From positions 24,484,233 to 24,548,232 of the forward strand of contig CM036764.1 in the NCBI GenBank assembly GCA_020796225.1: a stretch of 64,000 nucleotides of DNA. Reading direction: 5' to 3'. The notes beneath the pieces are model-generated. The model was given only the letters and a program-made list of their open reading frames with translations, did not search any database and was not told where the DNA came from. Positions 21,961 through 32,369 of the stretch are shown here, in pieces. Both the position numbers and the translations under genes were made by a program. Numbering within the stretch: the stretch's first letter is position 1; each line of letters opens with the position of its first letter. This DNA is from Arion vulgaris (Eukaryota; Mollusca; Gastropoda; Stylommatophora; Arionidae).

Positions 21961-22220
21961 CTAAGCCACAGACGCCCACTACCGCTAAGCCACAGACGCC
22001 CACTACCGCTAAGCCACAGACGCTCACTACCGCTAAGCCACAGAGGCCCACTACCGCTAAGCCACAGACGCCTACTACCGCTAAGCCCCAGACGCCCACT
22101 AGCGCTAAGCCACAGACGCCCACTACCGCTAAGCCACAGACGCCCACTACCGCTAAGTCACAGACGCCCACTACCGCTAAGCCACAGACGCCCACTACCG
22201 CTAAGCCACAGACGCTCACT
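21933..22220. repeat. 24-bp minisatellite, exactly 12 copies, made of a SINE A-box region
   Basis: ACCGCTAAGCCACAGACGCC plus CACT repeats with a strict 24-bp period (288 bp = 12 x 24). The complement, TGGCTTAGCGG, is the S1 SINE's A box. Because 24 is a multiple of 3, both strands read open ('AKPQTPTT' on +, 'VCGLAVVG' on -); these are not proteins. Confidence 0.97.
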
Positions 22221-22324
22221 AAACTTAAGCTAGCATTTTGAGTACTTAATTTCCTGCTTAAAAAAAGTGCAATGTCTACCTACTACTGATCTAAATTAAG
22301 AATACTTGATTCTGTTTTCCTCAG

Positions 22325-22462
22325 AGATTATGAACGGGAAAGTGCTTATACAGGACAACAACATGCTATGCTTTGAAGAGACTGTCCGTTGGATAGACAT
22401 CAACCCCAATGGCAGCCCACCAGTGGCTTTTGTAAATGATAGTAAAGGACCCAAGAGAACAT
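22325..22462 (+). CDS. EGFR: EGFR/ErbB receptor, exon 3 (end of L1 domain)
   Basis: Acceptor TGTTTTCCTCAG and donor GTAAGTAA. It enters in phase 1 (G+AG = Glu) and leaves in phase 1 (T+GT = Cys). The product runs 'EIMNGKVLIQDNNMLCFEE' and 'TVRWIDINPNG', aligning with the ErbB 'EI..G.V....N..LC....I.W' strand and turn that close domain I. The only cysteine in this part is the one expected. It reads cleanly, with no stop. Confidence 0.96.
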
Positions 22463-22554
22463 GTAAGTAAATCTGTGATCTTTCCTCTATTTCTGTTTTG
22501 TATTCAGATAAGTAGAGCATAGTAGATTTTAAAGTATTTCAATAGAACGAAATC

Positions 22555-22725
22555 CAATCCTTTGTTAGATGACCTGTTTGATAGTTTTTCAGTTCTGCAT
22601 CCTGTTACTGTGTTATTTAATGCTGGACAACCCTTTGTTAGATGACCTGTTTGATAGTTTTTCAGTTCTGTATCCTGTTACTGTGTTATTTATGGTCATA
22701 ATAGGTTATTTAATGCTGGACAATC
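22555..22725. repeat. ~70-bp tandem duplication
   Basis: CCTTTGTTAGATGACCTGTT through TGTTATTTA is present twice, from 22559 and from 22631. Confidence 0.9.
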
Positions 22726-22753
22726 CAGAAGTGTTTTTTTAAATCCAGTCATT

Positions 22754-23153
22754 ATTGGACAATCGTTTGTTTGGGAGACATTGGACAATCGTTTGTTTGG
22801 GAGACGTTGGACAATCGTTTGTTTGGGAGACATTGGACAATCGTTTGTATGGGAGACATTTTAGATCTGTTTGTATGGGTAACATTGGACAACCGTTTGT
22901 TTGGGAGACATTGGACAATCGTTTGTTTGGGAGACATTGGACAAACGAATGGTTTGTATGGAGATATTGGACATTCGTTTGTATGGGAGACTTTTACATT
23001 TGTTTATATGGGAGACATTGGACAATCGTTTGTATGAAAGACATTGGACAATCGTTTGTTTGGGAGACATCGGACAATCTTTTGTATGGAAGACATTGGA
23101 CAATCGTTTGTATGGGAGACATTTCTCTCTCGCTAACGTTCATATGGGAGACA
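22754..23153. repeat. 26-bp minisatellite, about 14 copies
   Basis: Unit ATTGGACAATCGTTTGTTTG plus GGAGAC, with GTTTGTAT variants and a few shortened units. It gives overlapping artefact ORFs on both strands (for example 'FVWETLDNRLFGRHW'). Confidence 0.96.
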
Positions 23154-23159
23154 TTTGAT

Positions 23160-23660
23160 ATTCTTAAGTAAGGAAGAAATATAATGTGATCTCCTAGTGA
23201 AGTGGTGTTCGAAATTTACCATTTCTTATGTCCCGATGCTTGCATTTTTCTATTTACTGTTCACCTCTCACCTCAGAAAGAGAACATTCCACGTTCTTAA
23301 TAAGATTTCACTTCTTGTGTCTGTGCGTGCGTGCTTGTGGTTTTTTTTCCCTTGCTTCTCTCAAAATGTCATAGATCACGCACTGCTATCCTTCTCCATT
23401 GAATAAAGGCCACATTAGAGTGGTTTTTAAGGGAAACATCTTTGCCCTCGGCAATTTCATTTAAACAAAATCAAGTTTCCCCATTATTTCGTTTTGTGGG
23501 TTATGCTACAAATGGAACCGGTTTTTAGCACTGTTGTTTACATTATGGTATCAAATATTGCTTGTGGTTGTCGAAGTTCTTCAAAGTGTTCATGATGATG
23601 GTGTGCCTTTTATTTCAGTGCAAGATGTGTGCTTTTCTCAGATATGTTAAACTACTCGTG
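23160..23660. other. No recognisable feature
   Basis: T-rich intron sequence. The ORF at 23197-23406 has no recognisable domain. Confidence 0.4.
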
Positions 23661-23665
23661 CTGGC

Positions 23666-23797
23666 TTAACCCCTTGGTTCTTCTGAGCCGATATTGTGGT
23701 CTTTTTGATGATGACACAAAGCAATGTATACATTTAGTAAACATTGCAATATGAGTGCGTCTGAATGTAAAGCAAAATTACAGAGTAAAAGGGTTAA
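23666..23797. mobile_element. Possible TTAA-ended MITE
   Basis: TTAACCCCTTGG opens the segment at 23666 and AAAAGGGTTAA closes it at 23797, giving TTAA at both ends and a CCC-type terminal inverted repeat as in piggyBac-group elements. The inverted repeat is short, so the call is tentative. Confidence 0.45.
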
Positions 23798-23799
23798 TA

Positions 23800-24000
23800 C
23801 AAATCTAGATGGTTGATCTACATTTGTCTACGATATAAGGGAAGACTGCAGTAAAACAATGTAACATATCTAGATGGTTGATCTACATTTGTCTACGATA
23901 TAAGGGAAGACTGCAGTAAAACTATGTAACATATCTAGATGGTTGATCTACATTTGTCTACGATATAAGGGAAGACTGCAGTAAAACTATGTAACAATGA
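23800..24000. repeat. ~66-bp tandem repeat, 2.5 copies
   Basis: TCTAGATGGTTGATCTACAT through GGGAAGACTGCAGTAAAAC occurs from 23807, 23869 and 23935. Confidence 0.9.
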
Positions 24001-24095
24001 CGAAACATATAAAAACAAAGTACTGTAGTTTTACAAAAACAATAACAATACACAGCAACGTTTCGACCAAAAGGTCTTTATCACGTCTATATAGA
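24001..24095 (+). repeat. Element B copy
   Basis: AAAGTACTGTAGTTTTACAA, CAGCAACGTTTCGACC and CTTTATCACG match the other B copies. Confidence 0.8.
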
Positions 24096-24129
24096 TCTAT
24101 GTCTACGCACATGCACAAAGATATGCCAA

Positions 24130-24395
24130 TGCATATAGACTGATGGAAGTCGCAGTACCATAGTGGTTAGTGCAATTTCGTCGTAGGCGCGGGATTCCGG
24201 GAACCAATTCCACAGTGGGGTGTAATTTTGTTTCCAACCATAACTACTATCAGGTCAACCCAGCCTCAGTTGTGTATCAGAGGAAGACTGGGAAGTAAAG
24301 ACGGTCTGGTGTGATTTTGACCACATCATATATCGTCATTGTTGAAAGAAAAATACGGATCTAACACCTTATTCTCCAATAGACCTCATGGTCTT
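24130..24395 (+). mobile_element. SINE S3, diverged copy
   Basis: Collinear with 42000-42265 (AGGTCAACCCAGCCTCA, CTGGGAAGTAAAGACGG, GACCACATCA). The head has ACCATAGTGGTTAGTGC. Confidence 0.7.
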
Positions 24396-24800
24396 CTTCA
24401 GCGATCTCTGGTCATGCACTTAATTTACTGTGGATCACAAACTGGGCTGTCAGCTTCAGGTCTGTCAGGTTTCCCCAAAGCTTAGTCTTTGAGGTCGACT
24501 GGGGGTAACCACATGTTGCTTCTCAGCTCACCCAGGAGAGGACAGTCTTGCAGGATATGCTCCGGTGTCTGTTCCGCCTGCTAACACTGGCAGATAACTG
24601 TTTGACTTATTCCTAGTCTATATAAGTGTTTGTTGAGTCTGCAGTGTCCTGTGCGTAGTCGAAATATAATGACCTGATCTGTTCTGCTTAGGTCTTTAAG
24701 GAATTCTTTTCCACAATCATATCCAGTGTTTGTCTTCCAGTCTACTGCCGATTTTTTCTGTTCGAGGGTTTTGACCTCTTGATGGGTCTGAAACCGGTTC
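24395..24800 (-). mobile_element. LINE RNase H tail (family L5)
   Basis: About 80% similar by eye to 17105-17475 over its first 280 bp, including AGGACAGTCTTGCAGGATAT and ATATAAGTGTTTGTTGAG. It extends further upstream in the element (24660-24800). Confidence 0.75.
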
Positions 24801-24924
24801 TTTTATTTTTTTATTCTAATTCTTAGTCAGGCTGATTTGTATGGATAAAAGTAAGAGATAAATGATAATAACCACGTTTTATTAGTTTTTTCTTCTAATT
24901 TGTGAAGCAAAAAATCATTGGAGG

Positions 24925-25200
24925 AGTCATTTTGATTGTTGGTACCGCCCGTATGGTGCTGGAGTCTGCAAGGGAAGCAAAAATAGTACCACTGCGACCT
25001 ACAAGACATGTCGTAAGAGGCGAGTGATGTAGGTCCTAGGGGAGGCTACCCTAGTAAATAAAAATCGGTTGTGCTGGCCTACTTGTAGGCGAATAACTGG
25101 CACAACGTACACTCGATCTGAGGCTCAGATCACATACAAATCACACAGAGTGGTTAACAAGATGTCGATATGGAGCGTTCGAAGAAGAAGATTGTTGTTA
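24925..25200 (-). mobile_element. Element G copy
   Basis: Reverse complement of 9462-9735: ACATGTCGTAAGAGGCGAG, CTACTTGTAGGCGAATAACT and GGTTAACAAG. Confidence 0.75.
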
Positions 25201-25274
25201 CAATCTGTTTGTGCGAATAGTAAATATTAAGGAGGTGGATAGATTGAGAGAAGAAATCTACACTCTACTTTTAC

Positions 25275-25500
25275 AGTCATTTTTTTACCCACGATCCAGA
25301 AGCACTTGAGCTTTCAACTCATCGGCTCGGTGTCAAGGACATCGTAACCCTTCGGTTCGGTGCCACAACCACCGTAAATCTGGAGAACCTGTGGCTTTTC
25401 TGCCAGCCTGCAGAATTGAAGCGCACTCACAGGGGGCTTGCGCGCGTCGTCCAACCTCGCTACGAACACGCTGGGCAGGCGGGCATTTACAGTCATTTAG
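25275..25500 (-). mobile_element. SINE S5 copy
   Basis: Reverse complement of the S5 SINE: GATCCAGAAGCACTTGAGCT at one end and CTACGAACACGCTGGGCAG at the tRNA-like end. Confidence 0.8.
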
Positions 25501-25829
25501 ACAATGTTAATTTTCTAATTTTAGTATTGTAGCTCTCGTACTTGTTGTTAAACTTAGAAAACGTCCATTCTTGACAGAGTGTGTAAAAACATTAGATAGA
25601 GCCTCGTACTCAGGAGATCGAAAAATATGGATTGGAAACCAGAACAAACTGATTGTTATTTGTTACGAGAGCACACTGCATGCCACACAGACCAATATGT
25701 GTTCGGTTCCCCCAGGCAGCTGGGTCTGTATGCTGATGGTTTCTGTGGTTGGTTATACACATTCTGTATCCTGTCTCAGATGCTCCGATGAACTCAGACA
25801 ATATTTGAGTACAAGTTGATATAGTCTTA

Positions 25830-26070
25830 GTCTAAAGGCGAAGGATTGGCTACATTGCATCAGATTTCCCCCCATTCTACTCCGTCCCTGTCGACAGAAA
25901 TTGCACCTCACCTGCAATTGTTGCACAGAGCACGAACTTATTAGCCCCAGCAACAATCCTACGGATATCATAAAAATTGCACATGCGACTCTTACAGGAT
26001 TCGAATCTACAACCTACAGAACGACATACTGGCGTCTTAACCACTTCGCCATTGAATCCCCCACTATAGT
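25830..26070 (-). mobile_element. SINE S4 copy
   Basis: On the minus strand the head reads TGGCGAAGTGGTTAAGACGCC (A box) and GATTCGAATCCTG (B box). The far end near 25840 matches the CAATGTAGCC..TTCGCC end. Confidence 0.7.
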
Positions 26071-26310
26071 CGTAAGCTGTACGGAGGAACGGAGTCCCTT
26101 AAAAACACGGTAAAATTCATGAAAAAGTTGGTTCATCAGTCTAGGTCGGGATCGCGAGAGAGAGAGAGAGAAACCCCCACTACAGTCGTAAGCTGTACGG
26201 AGGAACGGAGTCCCTTAAATACACGGTAAAATTCATGAAAAAAAAGTTGGTTCATCAGTCTAGGCCGGGATCGCGAGAGAGAGAGAAAAAACCCAACTAC
26301 AGTCGTAATG
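26055..26310. repeat. ~115-bp tandem duplication with (GA)n
   Basis: CACTATAGTCGTAAGCTGTA through GGTCGGGATCGCGAGAG is present twice, from 26060 and 26176, each ending in a GA run. Confidence 0.9.
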
Positions 26311-26785
26311 CTGTCGCGTAAACAAGACGTCTGAACAATGGATATATGTGATGAGAGATAGTGCCATGTTGTACAATGAAAACTGTATCATTGAAAGAAT
26401 GTCTGCATTTTTTTTTCAATTTTCGCTACAATTCTAGCTCATTACTAAATAATGAACAATGACCACTTTAAAATGTGCACAATATTAAGTCGTCTGCGCA
26501 ATAAAGTAACTGATAGAACATAAAGAATAGGAACAGACAGAATCCATGAAAACATGAAGTGAAATTAAAGAAGGACAATATCAAAATGAGAAACACTGTT
26601 CTTTAATTGGCGGGTCTCAATTAATTGAAGTGCTCAAGTCAATAATTGATCAATAGAGCGTTAATGAATTACTTCCATCTAGCTACCACTATGTGTGTTT
26701 CTTTTGTGTTAAGTGTGTATGTATGTTGGAATGAATTACGTTATGTGGTGGTTTTTTTTTCTACTTGCAATATGTAAACACATCA
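26311..26785. other. No recognisable feature
   Basis: AT-rich intron sequence with nothing I can support. Confidence 0.4.
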
Positions 26786-26789
26786 CTAT

Positions 26790-27005
26790 CAGGAGCCTTT
26801 CCCAGTGACATTGGGGAACAACGTAACTACCATGCCGTTCTATTCATGGGTGCATTTTTTAGGGTCAAAGATCCGTAGGATTGTCTCGGTAGCTACGGAG
26901 TTCGTGCTTTGTGCAATACACTTTGACAGATGGCGTAATTTATGCGTAGAGGGATCGAGCCATATGGGGAAACTCGGTACAATGAAGTTAATTCTTCGTT
27001 TTTAA
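26790..27005 (+). mobile_element. SINE S4, 3' part
   Basis: GGGTGCATTTTTTAGGG, GGAGTTCGTGCTTTGTGCAA and CAATGAAGTTAATTCTTCG match the S4 body and end. Confidence 0.65.
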
Positions 27006-27144
27006 TTAGATTAGAGAGAGGGAGGGGGAAGAGAGAGGGAGAGAGAAATAGGTAGGTAAGTAACTAGTCAAACAGACAAACAGATAGATAGATGAACTAT
27101 GTAAGTGCATGCATACTTTTTAGTTTACTATTTACTTGTACATA

Positions 27145-27570
27145 CTTGTGTCTCGGTATCGTAGAGATTAGTTGCTCGCCTCTCGTGCCAAAGCTAACCG
27201 ATTCGTGGAGCCATCTGGATATTTTTCCAGAGATCCCTGATATCAATGTATGTGAGATCGTGTTCTTAGTTCTATCGGAGATGGACGATAAAACGTAGGT
27301 CCCATGTTCAATTTGAGTACGTAAAAGAACCATTGGCTGCTCATAATCGAGAAGAGCAGGCTGGAACGTCACTGCCCTGGCAAAATTCATTAGAAAACGG
27401 TTTTTTTTTGTAATTCTTACAAAATCTCTTCATCTTCAAAGTTACATCGGGGACTCTCGCCGGTGCTATGGAGTTCGTGCACTGCAGCTGAGATCTTCAT
27501 GTGTAAGAAAGAGATCGGAGCACACATGGTTAATCACGGAAGTGTAATGATGATGGTCCTATCAATCAAT
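27145..27570 (+). mobile_element. SINE S2 copy
   Basis: Collinear with 12358-12795, including CATCTGGATATTTTTCCAGA and TGTAAGAAAGAGATCGG. The A box is GTAGAGATTAGTTGCTCG. Confidence 0.8.
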
Positions 27571-27589
27571 CATACTTGTGTATATGTTT

Positions 27590-27645
27590 GTCCTTTTTTT
27601 TCTTTTTTTTTTTTTTTTTTTTTTTTTTCTTTTTTTTTTTTCTCG
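27590..27645. repeat. Poly-T tract
   Basis: About 50 T residues with three C interruptions. Confidence 0.95.
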
Positions 27646-27943
27646 TTCGCTCGCTATAAAGTTCAGGCGTAGCTAGAGCAGCTAATATAGCACATTTGAT
27701 TGATTTTTTTGCGTGAAGGCTTGCTTTACATTAGCAATGTTCCTCGACATTCAGACGAGTCTTACCCCCAACTTCAGAAGTGTGTTGATATTTATTATTA
27801 ATAACATATTTTTATATTGTAGTTACTATGTTGACCAATGATGTTGTGGTATTTATTCACCACTACCGATGTCACTGGTTTGCTACTAGTCTCATCAAGT
27901 TGTACTCTATCTAATGTCGCGTATTAATTTATTGCTTCTCCAG

Positions 27944-28027
27944 GTGGAGAATGTCATGAGAGCTGCTACAACAACTTCACCAAAAGTAGACATTGTTGGG
28001 GAGAAGGACCAAATATGTGCCAGAAAC
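27944..28027 (+). CDS. EGFR: EGFR/ErbB receptor, exon 4 (start of cysteine-rich domain II)
   Basis: Acceptor TGCTTCTCCAG and donor GTGAGTAA. Phase 1 at both ends. With the T carried from exon 3 the product starts 'CGECHESCYNNFT' and continues 'CWGEGPNMCQK', matching the ErbB furin-like opening C..C...C....CWG.G...CQ. An N-glycosylation sequon (NFT) is present. At 84 nt it is the smallest exon seen. The donor sits only 6 bp upstream of a minisatellite. Confidence 0.95.
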
Positions 28028-28033
28028 GTGAGT

Positions 28034-28498
28034 AACTTTCTCATATAAGATAGTAATTGCCCTGCACACTTTCTCATATAAGATAGTAATTATCCTGCAC
28101 ACTTTCTCATATAAGATAGTAATTATCCTGCACACTTTCTCATATAAGATAGTAATTGCCCTGCACACTTTCTCATATAAGATAGTAATTGCCCTGCACA
28201 CTTTCTCATATAAGATAGTAATTATCCTGCACACTTTCTCATATAAGATAGTAATTATCCTGCACACTTTCTCATATAAGATAGTAATTGCCCTGCACAC
28301 TTTCTCATATAAGATAGTAATTGCCCTGCACACTTTCTCATATAAGATAGTAATTGCCCTGCACACTTTCTCATATAAGATAGTAATTGCCCTGCACACT
28401 TTCTCATATAAGATAGTAATTGTTCTGCACACTTTCTCATATAAGATAGTAATTGTTCTGCTCACTTTCTCATATAAGATAGTAATTATCCTGCACAC
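28034..28498. repeat. 33-bp minisatellite, 14 copies, abutting the exon 4 donor
   Basis: ACTTTCTCATATAAGATAGT plus AATTGCCCTGCAC repeats with a strict 33-bp period. Units differ at two or three sites only (GCC, ATC or GTT). The first unit starts 6 bp after the exon edge, immediately after the GTGAGT donor. 33 is a multiple of 3, hence the long minus-strand artefact ORF. Confidence 0.97.
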
Positions 28499-28499
28499 T

Positions 28500-28870
28500 A
28501 GGGCCTAGAAATCAGTTATCAGTTATATGAGGATTATCATCATAGCACTCCGGACATGTCCATAGGTGCTCCGATCTCCGCCTCAGCAAATCCAGCAGCG
28601 TCCAGCGGCCCAACACGCCAGTTCGATGTTGATTAATCAATCTCTTTACATATTTAGTATGTCGTTCTTTTCGGGCTGCACCAATATTGACACCCATCTC
28701 TTTCAATCTGGTCAGCGAGTGGATTCACAGCCCTGAAACTCCTCTGTTCGGAAAGACTCTCTCAATGCGTGAAGAATGTCACTTTGATCCATTGCACCTC
28801 CCTCTGATATTGTAGCTAAGCCAGCCAATCTATCAGCTCGTTCATTACCCCTAACTCTTGCGGTTCGTTT
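28500..28870 (-). mobile_element. LINE RNase H and C-terminal tail
   Basis: The minus strand encodes 'ARKERHTKYVKRLINQHRTG', then 'LRRRSEHLWTCPECYDD'. Further upstream (28750-28870) a GNERADRLA-like RNase H motif is readable around the complement of CAGCTCGTTCATTACC. The same tail family is at 36130-36470, 38150-38340, 46600-46780 and 55438-55625. Confidence 0.8.
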
Positions 28871-29035
28871 CTAGCAGTTGGAGATCTCGTATATAGACAA
28901 TATCATTGATATCTAATATAATCTATTATAAATATACTTTAACCCTGGTTGGGGCATATGCCCTCAACTAACTCATGCCAGTTCATGGCTGGTTGGATTT
29001 TATAACTCAAAAGTACTCTACCAGATAGGTAACCG
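28871..29035. other. No clear feature
   Basis: Intron sequence between a LINE tail and a G-prime element. Confidence 0.4.
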
Positions 29036-29039
29036 GCCC

Positions 29040-29200
29040 CAAGTTAAACTTTACCTTAGACCAGAGCCCGCCTGAGTGGTTACTGGGGCCCAAATTTGAG
29101 GTGTAAAGAATAGAACTACTGTTACCTTCCACACATGTCGTAAGAGACGACTAAGGAGGTTTGATTGAAATCGGATGTACGTGTCCGCTAGGGAATGCTA
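29040..29200 (-). mobile_element. Element G-prime copy
   Basis: Reverse complement of the 3' half of G-prime: CACATGTCGTAAGAGACGAC, GGTTTGATTGAAATCGGATG and CCTGAGTGGTTACTGGGGCC. Confidence 0.7.
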
Positions 29201-29219
29201 ACTCGAAACAAATGCTTGC

Positions 29220-29545
29220 AGAAAAGGATACACCAGGCCGTTAGGCGCATTACATAGTGCAACGACCTCACAATGAGAAATGGGATAACGGATTCTACGG
29301 TCGCCAATCTGCCTCGGAGATCTAGCCACGCAGTAAGAATGTCAGACCTACCATCACGAGGGTGGCCTAAACGGGGAAGCAGAAATCATAGGAATTATAT
29401 CCTACAGAACTGCCTCAAGTATGCAGGCTTGAGTAGAAAGAGGTGGCCCACTTACACTAGCGTCCAAGACAAACTCTATGGCGTGGCTGAAAATCTGAGG
29501 CAGACGGCGGCCTTTATTAGAGAATCCGAAATCCCAATCTAGTGA
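29220..29545 (+). other. Unrecognised GC-richer ORF segment
   Basis: An 89-residue open frame (29273-29542) is basic and rich in Arg and Ser ('NLPRRSSHAVRMSDLPSRGW', 'GLSRKRWPTYTS'). It is less AT-rich than its flanks and is followed by an (AAG)n run and the hairpin motif seen at 14999-15031. Its composition and its place beside a G-prime copy suggest it belongs to a mobile element, but I recognise no domain and do not call it a gene. Confidence 0.35.
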
Positions 29546-29599
29546 GAACGCAGAAGAAGAAGAAGAAGAACAGAGCCAACTATAAAGTTATTTACGGTT

Positions 29600-30220
29600 G
29601 GCTGTGCTTAGATACTCTTGCTTTGTATGTATCACCGTTGCTATCCTTTGCTTACCTTTTGGGTCACAGCAACACATGGGTGGGCGGCTCTGTAATTCCC
29701 ATTAGGTAAATAACAAGTTTTTTAGAACCAAAGAGGAAGCATTAAGGATAATTCATTTTAAAATAATAAGTATACATAAACACTGCCTTCACTGACCAGA
29801 AAAATTGATGCTGTCATTAAATTTGCACGTAATCCGATTAATAAAAACTGTTCTAAAAGAGATTAGAAGATAAACATATATATTTTTTATTGCTAACCAC
29901 CACGGATGGAGAAAGTTGTGATGTCGTGATGATGAATATTGTTAGTAATCATCCCTTTTGATGTGGACACGATTTAGCGTAAAGTGAACGTCGAAGATTA
30001 AGGATGTTTCATGTGTGGTTATGGACACAATCAAGGGGAATTAACCATATAAATGTTTCACTTCTTATGCAAAAGTTTAACATCTTCACTTATAACGGTT
30101 CGTGTATAGATCCTGCACTCATTTCCAACCTCTGTGGAGAATCTTTAAACCTCAGTAGAATCTACTTAAGGCACTCATGTTGCAACTATAAGTGCCCAGT
30201 CTCTTGCAGCTGGGTGAAAA
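29600..30220. other. No recognisable feature
   Basis: AT-rich intron sequence. Confidence 0.4.
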
Positions 30221-30224
30221 TGAC

Positions 30225-30430
30225 AGCAACAGAGCAATTATTACACAATAGCTCCTGTGAAGAACTTCAAGATGTAGAGAGCTACGATTACCTGGGCTCA
30301 AAGGTCAACAATAACGGCGACTGCTCCAAAGAGGCCTCAAGAAGATTCTCAATAGCAATCAGAAATTACAAAGAGTGATTTAACAAGTGGTCGATATGGA
30401 GTACTCGAAGAAGAACAAGAAGAAATGAGT
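30225..30430 (+). mobile_element. LINE RT 'YLGS' fragment
   Basis: The ORF at 30004-30378 ends with 'ELQDVESYDYLGSKVNNNGD', then 'EASRRFSIAI', the YLGS...I..R...A region of non-LTR reverse transcriptases. The 74 residues upstream of it are not recognisable. A scrap of element G end follows (GTGGTCGATATGGAG). Confidence 0.7.
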
Positions 30431-30654
30431 ACAAAGTAAATGAGTTCAGTATCTGGTTTTTTTTAAAGTCCAGATTTGCTGAAACTTTTTTTTTTTTTTT
30501 TTTTACAAGAGTTGCTGTTTTGCAACTTGATTTATGATTCTTTACCTTTTATTGCATACATTCTCAGAAGTCATTTTGAATATGTTAAACGAATCCAGAA
30601 TCTGCTGACATTTCATATCTACTTATAATTATCATTATTGTTAATTCTATCATC

Positions 30655-30840
30655 ATCATCAAGTAGCCTGTCCCTTCCAAAACTTGGCTTCCATGACAGC
30701 AGTCCTGAAAAACTCCATGTTCTGTGCAAGTTGACCGGCGTCAGCAGCAGTCATTTTCAGATCGTTAATGACATCTTGCACCCATCGTCTTCTAGGTCTT
30801 CCTCTCATTCTTCTTCCAGAAGACGATGGGGGGGCAAGCT
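30655..30840 (-). mobile_element. LINE RT C-terminus (family L4)
   Basis: Matches 14280-14505: AAGTAGCCTGTCCCTTCC, CATGACAGCAGTCCTGAAAA and CATCGTCTTCTAGGTCTTCC. Confidence 0.75.
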
Positions 30841-30942
30841 AATACTATATTGAATTTAATTCATCATCACAGTGGGGTTTTTTTTTGGTTTTTTGGTTAT
30901 ATTTCATATGTTCTAATCTCTCTTCTGTCATAATTTTTCCAG

Positions 30943-31067
30943 TTAGTTATGGCAATGTGTGCCATGAAAACTGTGGTGGAAATAGATGCAATGGGAGTTC
31001 ATCTTATCAGTGCTGCCACATGGAATGTGCTGGAGGATGTACTGGACCCAAGAGGACAGATTGTTTC
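30943..31067 (+). CDS. EGFR: EGFR/ErbB receptor, exon 5 (domain II)
   Basis: Acceptor AATTTTTCCAG and donor GTAAGTTT. It enters in phase 1 (C+TT = Leu) and leaves in phase 0. The product holds '[13 protein letters not shown]', then '[20 protein letters not shown]'. This is the classic ErbB domain II pattern C...C...C.G....CCH..CA.GCTGP....C. An NGS sequon lies in the middle. All cysteines expected for these modules are present. Confidence 0.97.
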
Positions 31068-31089
31068 GTAAGTTTTGCAACCTGTCTTT

Positions 31090-32365
31090 TTTAAACTCTT
31101 GGAAATATTAAACTTTGTGGGGTGAAAGGCGCAGTCACATGGACAACGCTGCGCTCGGTTTAGTGAGTTGGCACTAATCTGGGCCCTTCCCGCCTCCATG
31201 TGGTGACCAAGGAAACAGAGAATCCTGTCTGGCTAAGCAGGTAGGGATTGAGGGAAAGCTACTCTGGTATAAGTAGTGATGCAGACGCAGTTACATTGTA
31301 TGAGATCTGCTCCCAACAGACGAGCAGGATACCAGAGTGAACACTTCTACACTTCTCTCCCGGCCGATAGGAAAAGCTGAATAAAAAATTTTTTAATCCA
31401 AGCATAAGAATTTACAAGATACGAGGTTTGGGGGCGGGGGCGGCACATATTCACGTCCCCTTGAAGCAATGGTCGCACCATATTTGCCAGCTCTCTGCAA
31501 TAATTATCGAGAGGATGCAATGTGATGTGATGACAATGGAAGATTGCGGTAAATTCTACGGAACGACCTTACATAATCAGAAAGGATGCAGAATGTAGAC
31601 ATACTCTTAGGTGCAGATCATAGAGCCCAAATATACAGCATTGAAATATCATTAAGGAGTGTTTATCATACGATACGAAAAGAAAGCCACACTCAGTCAG
31701 CAAAGGCTGCAGGGCTCTTTGGCGTAGATCCAAGCCCACATATACAGAATTAAACAGATCATTAAAGAGTAATTGTACACAAGAAGGAAGGGGACTGTCA
31801 ACGAAACAGGCTTAAAACTTTTCCCCGTAGGAGAAAACGAAACTCCTGACCTACACGTGTATGGTACCGTACATATAAGTAGGGGCCTACTTGACATGGA
31901 TGCAACGTTCTTGTCAAAGATCAGTTATATATCACAATAAGAATGATTAAATTGGTCACACTGAAGAATGAACATGAAGAAGATTAAACTTTGTATGAAT
32001 TCACTAGTTATATTAAAAGTCTGTATTGTTTTATTGTCTTTTGACTTTATTGTCAATAACAAACATATTTTTGTGTAATTCCTTTCAATTTCGTCCTTAT
32101 TTTAATTTCATATGATAATTACACATTGATCTTTTGTTGTGCTTGTTTCATTCAACATATAACCCACAAACAGAAGGTTTTATCGTTAATATTGCATACC
32201 CATTACTTGTCTGCTAAATATTATACGTATGTTCCGATCAAATACTATCTCTAGCCAAGAACTGCTTGCATATTGTCAACATGTGGGTGCAGAACCTATG
32301 GGTACTGAAGTGCAGAGAAATAATTCTTTTACACAAAAGCCAATAATATATTCTATTGTTTTATT
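31090..32365. other. Intron 5, no clear features
   Basis: 31120-31370 is less AT-rich and may be a decayed repeat. Around 31620-31770 two diverged ~60-bp segments (TAGAGCCCAAATATACAG / CAAGCCCACATATACAG) are repeated. No coding region is supported. Confidence 0.4.
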
Positions 32366-32369
32366 ACAG

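Noticed and set aside
21794..22241. Long ORFs on both strands ('AKPQTPTT' and 'VCGLAVVG' repeats)
   Set aside because: They come from a 24-bp tandem repeat whose period is a multiple of 3, grown from a SINE. There is no sign of a protein.
22755..23171. Several overlapping ORFs on both strands
   Set aside because: A 26-bp minisatellite with low stop content, not coding.
27463..27672. 69-residue ORF with a poly-Phe tail
   Set aside because: It spans a SINE end and a poly-T tract.
27977..28498. 173-residue minus-strand repeat ORF
   Set aside because: Produced by a 33-bp minisatellite, and it runs into the antisense of EGFR exon 4.
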